Source: Spirochaetales bacterium | GTDB lineage: Bacteria; Spirochaetota; Spirochaetia; DSM-2461 | Assembly: GCA_022360655.1 (NCBI GenBank) | Contig: JAKSCK010000240.1 | Span: forward strand, 1-64,000 | Length of the DNA: 64,000 bases | Direction of reading: 5' to 3' | Part shown: positions 60,425 to 64,000 of the stretch, piece after piece | How the letters are laid out: the number at the start of each line of letters is the position of its first letter | How positions within the stretch are numbered: position 1 is the first letter of the stretch | The notes under the pieces: model-generated | The model's input: the letters and a program-made list of their open reading frames with translations, nothing else | Told to the model about the DNA's origin: nothing | Database searches by the model: none | Position numbers and translations under genes: made by a program

Positions 60425-61560
60425 GCGACGGCTCCCTGTCCCAAGACGAAATTGACGCCCTGTTGATGGGTGATGTTCCTACAGAAATCCCCACTGCTGG
60501 TGGGAATGATGCTGGTTTTGGTGATGCAGAAAAAAGTGCGGTCCTTGGTTTGCTCGGTGAAATCACCGGTGCTCAGGGATCCACTCTTTCCGGCATTATG
60601 GTGAAGAGTGTTGTTGTTGGTGCTCCTCAGCTGGATGTTCTTGGGAGAGAGGCCTTCTTGTCCAGCCTTCCTGATGAAGTTGTGGAAATCAAAATCGACT
60701 TCAAGAGTGGTCTTGCTGGTGCTCATGGTTATGTGCTTAAAGGCGAGGATGCGCTCAAAATTGCTGCCCCCATGATGGGACAGGATGATTTGGAGCTGGA
60801 TGGAACCGCCATCAGTGCTGTGAGTGAGGCCATGAGTCAGATTGTGGGGGCCTCTGTGACAGCCTTAGGGGATAAGGTGGGGGAAACCATCCTTACCGAG
60901 GCCCCTGAAGGGCAGAATGTTCCCAAGGCCATGCTGGCCCTTCCTGGAGATGATTTTGCCCGGGTCACCTATCCACTGGAAATTGAAGGCCAAGGGAATC
61001 TTGAGCTAGTGGAGCTCTTCTCTTTGGACATTCTCAATAGCCTTGCTTCGCGTTTAGGAGCTTCTACGCCGGCTTCTCCAGTGATGGATATCCCGGCGAG
61101 TCCCCAGCCCATGATGGGAGGAGATTTTGGTGGTGCTGCCATGGCTCCACCCATCAACAATGGGGGTATGCAGCAGATGATGGCACCACCGCAAGGTGGT
61201 CAGCCAATGGGCGGAATGATGGGAGGTTTTGGCGGTCAGGCGGCTCCCAATGTTCAAGGCATACAGCTTCCCGAACTTTCCCCCACAATCAGTGCTGGGG
61301 AGCAACGCAACATTGGCCTGCTCATGGATGTTTCCATGGAGCTCACCGTTGAGCTTGGTCGAACAAAACGAAAAATCAAAGACATTCTTGGCATGGGTGA
61401 GGGCACCATCATTGAGTTGGATAAACTGGCAGGGGAGCCGGTAGATATTCTTGTCAACAACAACCTGATTGCCCGTGGGGAAGTGGTTGTTATTGATGAG
61501 AACTTTGGTGTCCGTGTGACGGAAATTGTCTCAACCATGGATCGAATGGCAGAACGATGA
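60421..61560 (+). CDS. fliY: Flagellar motor switch protein FliY (FliN-type)
   Basis: The 379-residue protein begins SLSQDEIDALLMGD, like FliM, followed by a CheC-like region (about 30-210), a Gly/Met/Pro-rich linker (about 220-280) and a C-terminal FliN/SpoA domain (VSMELTVELGRTKRKIKDIL, then INELDKLAGEPVDILVNN-type ending). It is the long FliY form seen in spirochaetes and Gram-positives rather than the short enteric FliN. Whether the CheC-like part is a working CheY phosphatase is unclear. Confidence 0.92.
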   Translation: MSDGSLSQDEIDALLMGDVPTEIPTAGGNDAGFGDAEKSAVLGLLGEITGAQGSTLSGIMVKSVVVGAPQLDVLGREAFLSSLPDEVVEIKIDFKSGLAGAHGYVLKGEDALKIAAPMMGQDDLELDGTAISAVSEAMSQIVGASVTALGDKVGETILTEAPEGQNVPKAMLALPGDDFARVTYPLEIEGQGNLELVELFSLDILNSLASRLGASTPASPVMDIPASPQPMMGGDFGGAAMAPPINNGGMQQMMAPPQGGQPMGGMMGGFGGQAAPNVQGIQLPELSPTISAGEQRNIGLLMDVSMELTVELGRTKRKIKDILGMGEGTIIELDKLAGEPVDILVNNNLIARGEVVVIDENFGVRVTEIVSTMDRMAER

Positions 61561-61570
61561 TATGACCCTG

Positions 61571-61608
61571 TTTATCGGATGCCACCGGGGAGGGTGAAAT
61601 CCGATAAA
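61571..61608 (+). repeat. Two-tier hairpin between fliY and fliO
   Basis: TTTATCGGAT (61571-61580) pairs perfectly with ATCCGATAAA (61599-61608); the 18-base interior contains CACC (61583-61586) and GGTG (61593-61596), giving a second inner stem. No T-run follows. It separates the C-ring genes from the export-gate genes. Confidence 0.55.
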
Positions 61609-61629
61609 TAGTATGGAAATGGGAGGGGA

Positions 61630-62247
61630 ATGCTGAATACTCAACGATGGACTGGTGTCCTGTTGTTACTTGTCCTGGGTCTATCTCTTGGGGCTCAAGA
61701 AGCAGCAGATGATGCTGGGAATACTTCACGTCCAAATGAATCTGAAATTCTTTTTGATCAGGAAGCGGAGGAATTTGCTGAGGACCTTCCCTCAGAACAA
61801 CAGCCTTCTCTCCCTGGAATTGGTATTGCTGATTTTCTCCGCATGATCGTGGTGTTGGCCCTTGTGATTGCCATGATCTATGGTTTTGTCTGGCTTCTGA
61901 GGCGTCTTTCCCATGGGAAGCCTCAAACCGGAGAGGCCATTCGCCTTCTCTCCAGCAAATCGCTAAAAGGAGATGCCGCCCTCCATGTGGTGGAAGTGGG
62001 GCAGCGTGTTTTTCTTATTGGTTCTGGCGGAAACAGTGTGAATCTGCTCACAGAGATTGATGATTCAGAATCGCTAGGAGAAATCCGTTTGAAGGCCTCT
62101 CAAGATCAAGAACCGGTTTCTGGATCGTTTTCAAAAATTCTTCGAGAACGGCTTGGGCGGAAAGAAACCGAACCGGAATCAGGTGAAAACACCACCGATC
62201 CTGGTGCCTATCTTCGGCAGCAGCGGGAAAGGTTGAAAGATTTATGA
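61630..62247 (+). CDS. fliO: Flagellar biosynthetic protein FliO
   Basis: The 205-residue protein has a signal-like N-terminus, an acidic region, one membrane segment (about 73-93, FLRMIVVLALVIAMIYGFVW) and a cytoplasmic domain with AIRLLSSKSLKGDAALHVVE and VFLIGSGGNSVNLLTEI, typical of FliO/FliZ. It assists FliP assembly. The stop overlaps fliP. Confidence 0.88.
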   Translation: MLNTQRWTGVLLLLVLGLSLGAQEAADDAGNTSRPNESEILFDQEAEEFAEDLPSEQQPSLPGIGIADFLRMIVVLALVIAMIYGFVWLLRRLSHGKPQTGEAIRLLSSKSLKGDAALHVVEVGQRVFLIGSGGNSVNLLTEIDDSESLGEIRLKASQDQEPVSGSFSKILRERLGRKETEPESGENTTDPGAYLRQQRERLKDL

Positions 62248-63047
62248 GAATGCGTGGGGTTCTCCTTCTTTTCTTCATTCTTCTTTTTCCAAGCCTGATT
62301 CCCACAGGACTTGATGCTCAGGAACTCGCCAATGATGCGGCAGGACTAGGGGAGGGGAATGGACTCCAAATCCCTTTTGTCGACTTGCAAATTCGGGAAC
62401 CTGGGAGCAATCAGGAAACAGCTTTATCCATTCAGCTCCTCCTTCTCTTGACGGTGTTGAGTCTCGCACCCTCTCTTGTTGTTCTACTCACTAGTTTTCT
62501 TCGAATTTCCATTGTTTTGGATTTTATTCGGCGGGCTCTCTCTCTCCAGCAGGTTCCTCCGAGTTCTGTGATGATGGGGATTTCTCTCTTCCTCACTCTA
62601 TTCATCATGTTTCCCATTTTTCAAGAGGTGTATGAGGAGGCCTTTGTTCCCTTTTCTGATGGGGAGATTGGCACAGAAGAACTCTATGATCTGTCATCGA
62701 AACCCATCCGCTATTTTATGTACAAGCAAATGGCAGGGGACACAGAGAATATCACGCTCTTCATGAGTCTCTCTGGGTTGGAAAAACCCCAGACTTTTGC
62801 CGACGTTCCCACCCATGTTCTTATACCGGCTTTTGTTCTTCATGAACTGACTGTGGCCTTTCGTATTGGAATCTATCTTTATGTTCCCTTCATCATCATT
62901 GATATGGTGGTGGCATCCGTTTTGATGTCGATGGGAATGATTATGCTTCCACCAGTGATGATCTCCATGCCCTTCAAGCTTATTCTCTTTGTTCTTGTGG
63001 ATGGCTGGACTCTCTTGGTTCGGAACATTGTGTTGAGTTTTCAGTAG
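62244..63047 (+). CDS. fliP: Flagellar export gate protein FliP
   Basis: The 267-residue protein has a cleavable-type signal, four membrane segments and FliP signatures: VVLLTSFLRISIVLDFIRRA, PPSSVMMGISLFLTLFIM and AFRIGIYLYVPFIIIDMVVA. It builds the export channel with FliQ and FliR. ATGs at 62244 and 62250 are both possible starts. Confidence 0.95.
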   Translation: MRMRGVLLLFFILLFPSLIPTGLDAQELANDAAGLGEGNGLQIPFVDLQIREPGSNQETALSIQLLLLLTVLSLAPSLVVLLTSFLRISIVLDFIRRALSLQQVPPSSVMMGISLFLTLFIMFPIFQEVYEEAFVPFSDGEIGTEELYDLSSKPIRYFMYKQMAGDTENITLFMSLSGLEKPQTFADVPTHVLIPAFVLHELTVAFRIGIYLYVPFIIIDMVVASVLMSMGMIMLPPVMISMPFKLILFVLVDGWTLLVRNIVLSFQ

Positions 63048-63057
63048 GAGGTGGTGA

Positions 63058-63327
63058 ATGGAGCTTGGACATGTTGTTGAATTGATGCGATCGGCTGTGG
63101 CCACCATTCTGACTGTTGCTTCTCCGGTATTATTTGTGGCCATGGGGGTTGGTTTGATCATTTCCATCATCCAGGCCACCACAAGTATTCAAGATCAAAC
63201 CCTCACATTTGTTCCCAAAATTGTGGCGATATTGGGTGTTTTAGCGGCACTGTTTGGTTGGATGATGACGCGTCTTACTACCTTTACAACCATCCTCATT
63301 GAGCGCATTCCGGATTTGGCTCGATGA
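63058..63327 (+). CDS. fliQ: Flagellar export gate protein FliQ
   Basis: The 89-residue protein has two membrane segments (about 14-36 and 50-70) and the FliQ segment LIISIIQATTSIQDQTLTFV followed by PKIVAIL. AGGAGG precedes the ATG. Its stop overlaps the fliR start (ATGA). Confidence 0.95.
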   Translation: MELGHVVELMRSAVATILTVASPVLFVAMGVGLIISIIQATTSIQDQTLTFVPKIVAILGVLAALFGWMMTRLTTFTTILIERIPDLAR

Positions 63328-64000
63328 TTGATTGGGATGGTCTTATTTCCCAAGCACGACTTTTTCTCCTGATTTTTGCCCGAGTTGCGGCCATGGTTCG
63401 TACGGCTCCTGTGGTTTCGTCAAAAGCGGTGCCAGGGACAGTTCGAGGAGCCCTTTCTTTTTTTGTTTCTTTGAGTTTCTTTTCCCTTGTAGGAAATCTT
63501 TATGGTCCCATTCCCTTCACCAATTTGGACTATGGTGTGGCCCTTGTGGCAGAGGTGCTATTGGGTGTGATCATGGGGCTTTTTCTTCAATTGATTTTTG
63601 CTATTTTTCAAACTGCAGGCCAGCTTTTTTCTGTTCAAATGGGTTTTGGAGCCTCTCAGGTTTTTGATCCTTTGGCTCAGGTAGAAATCCCCCTCATTGG
63701 ACAGTTTTTGAATCTTGTTGGTATGGCTGTGTTTCTTTCTGTTGGAGGGCTCTCCTCACTGTTTTTTCGAGGGTTGGCAGGTTCTTTTCGTGTGATGAAA
63801 GGCACGGACTTTCTTGCAGCAGATTCCTTTCTCAAAGAGGCGTTTTTAGGAGCCCTTGGGGGTCTTTTTGAGCAAGCTCTTGTTTTGGCTTTTCCTATAC
63901 TTGGAACACTTGTTCTGATTTCCGTGACCATGGGACTTCTGGCCAAGGCGGCCCCTCAGATGAATCTGCTCATGGTGGGATTTCCCATTCAGATAGGTGT
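63324..64000 (+). CDS. fliR: Flagellar export gate protein FliR, cut by the window edge
   Basis: The gene starts with ATG at 63324 in ATGA overlap with fliQ and stays open to the last base, giving at least 225 residues of a protein that is normally about 260. It reads MIDWDGLISQARLFLLIF, then VALVAEVLLGVIMGLFLQ and QTAGQLFSVQMGFGASQVFD, typical FliR. The end and any following flhB lie beyond the window. Confidence 0.94.
   Translation, partial: MIDWDGLISQARLFLLIFARVAAMVRTAPVVSSKAVPGTVRGALSFFVSLSFFSLVGNLYGPIPFTNLDYGVALVAEVLLGVIMGLFLQLIFAIFQTAGQLFSVQMGFGASQVFDPLAQVEIPLIGQFLNLVGMAVFLSVGGLSSLFFRGLAGSFRVMKGTDFLAADSFLKEAFLGALGGLFEQALVLAFPILGTLVLISVTMGLLAKAAPQMNLLMVGFPIQIG

Noticed and set aside
1-64000. 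CRISPR arrays, transposases, integrons, prophage genes, rRNA and tRNA genes
   Set aside because: None were found on reading both strands; the two tyrosine recombinases have the housekeeping Xer layout and gene context.

Overview
The window is chromosomal DNA of a spirochaete, probably a free-living, anaerobic or fermentative member of the Spirochaetaceae/Spirochaetales. The main evidence is the right half: a spirochaete-type gene order running mraZ-rsmH-ftsL-murF-mraY-ftsW-ftsQ-ftsA-ftsZ, xer, TPR lipoprotein, dprA, xer, hslV-hslU, then the long periplasmic-flagellum operon flgB-flgC-fliE-fliF-fliG-fliH-fliI-fliJ-flbB-fliK-flgD-flgE-flbD-motA-motB-fliL-fliM-fliY-fliO-fliP-fliQ-fliR. The hook protein carries the Lys/Cys pair, 13 residues apart, that spirochaetes use for the lysinoalanine cross-link. 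The aldehyde:ferredoxin oxidoreductase and polyferredoxin suggest anaerobic life. No rRNA, tRNA, CRISPR array, transposase or phage gene was seen.

Layout. (1) 1-1368: the end of an unknown gene and an ankyrin-repeat lipoprotein. (2) 1423-8174, minus strand: a nine-gene sulfur operon. TsuA (YeeE/YedE) probably imports thiosulfate, two rhodaneses and a TusA-like protein probably move sulfane sulfur, and a sulfur-carrier protein, an E1-like activating enzyme, a JAMM peptidase and MetY form the protein-thiocarboxylate route to homocysteine described for Wolinella (HcyS/HcyF/HcyD/MetY). A near-consensus promoter lies at 8262-8289. (3) 8786-14165, plus strand: an AT-richer catabolic island with a GntR/FCD regulator, HpcH/HpaI aldolase, TRAP transporter (DctP, DctQ, DctM) and a DapA/NanA-family lyase, probably for uptake and cleavage of a sugar acid or keto-acid. 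(4) 14233-18639, minus strand: a GC-richer redox operon, 4x[4Fe-4S] ferredoxin, aldehyde:ferredoxin oxidoreductase with an SCP2-like C-terminal extension, and an iron-type alcohol dehydrogenase with an extra N-terminal domain.

(5) 19007-23917, plus strand: cheW, a DegT-like protein lacking the PLP lysine, NAD kinase, recN and a conserved unknown. (6) 24029-27253: cytidine deaminase (minus), then a propeller protein, a degenerate M23 peptidase-like protein and a methyltransferase. (7) 27240-32095: divergently transcribed GH57 alpha-glucan enzymes with a DUF4912 protein, ending at a strong intrinsic terminator. (8) 32334-43452: division and wall genes under a promoter with 10-bp-spaced MraZ repeats, then two tyrosine recombinases, a lipoprotein and dprA. 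(9) 43442-64000: xer, hslVU and the flagellar operon, which runs off the right edge inside fliR. Several gene junctions in the flagellar operon carry perfect or near-perfect hairpins without U-tracts.

Most starts were moved inward from the longest open frame, using ribosome-binding sites and 4-bp stop/start overlaps. Functions are inferred from motifs and neighbours by reading only; no database search was run.
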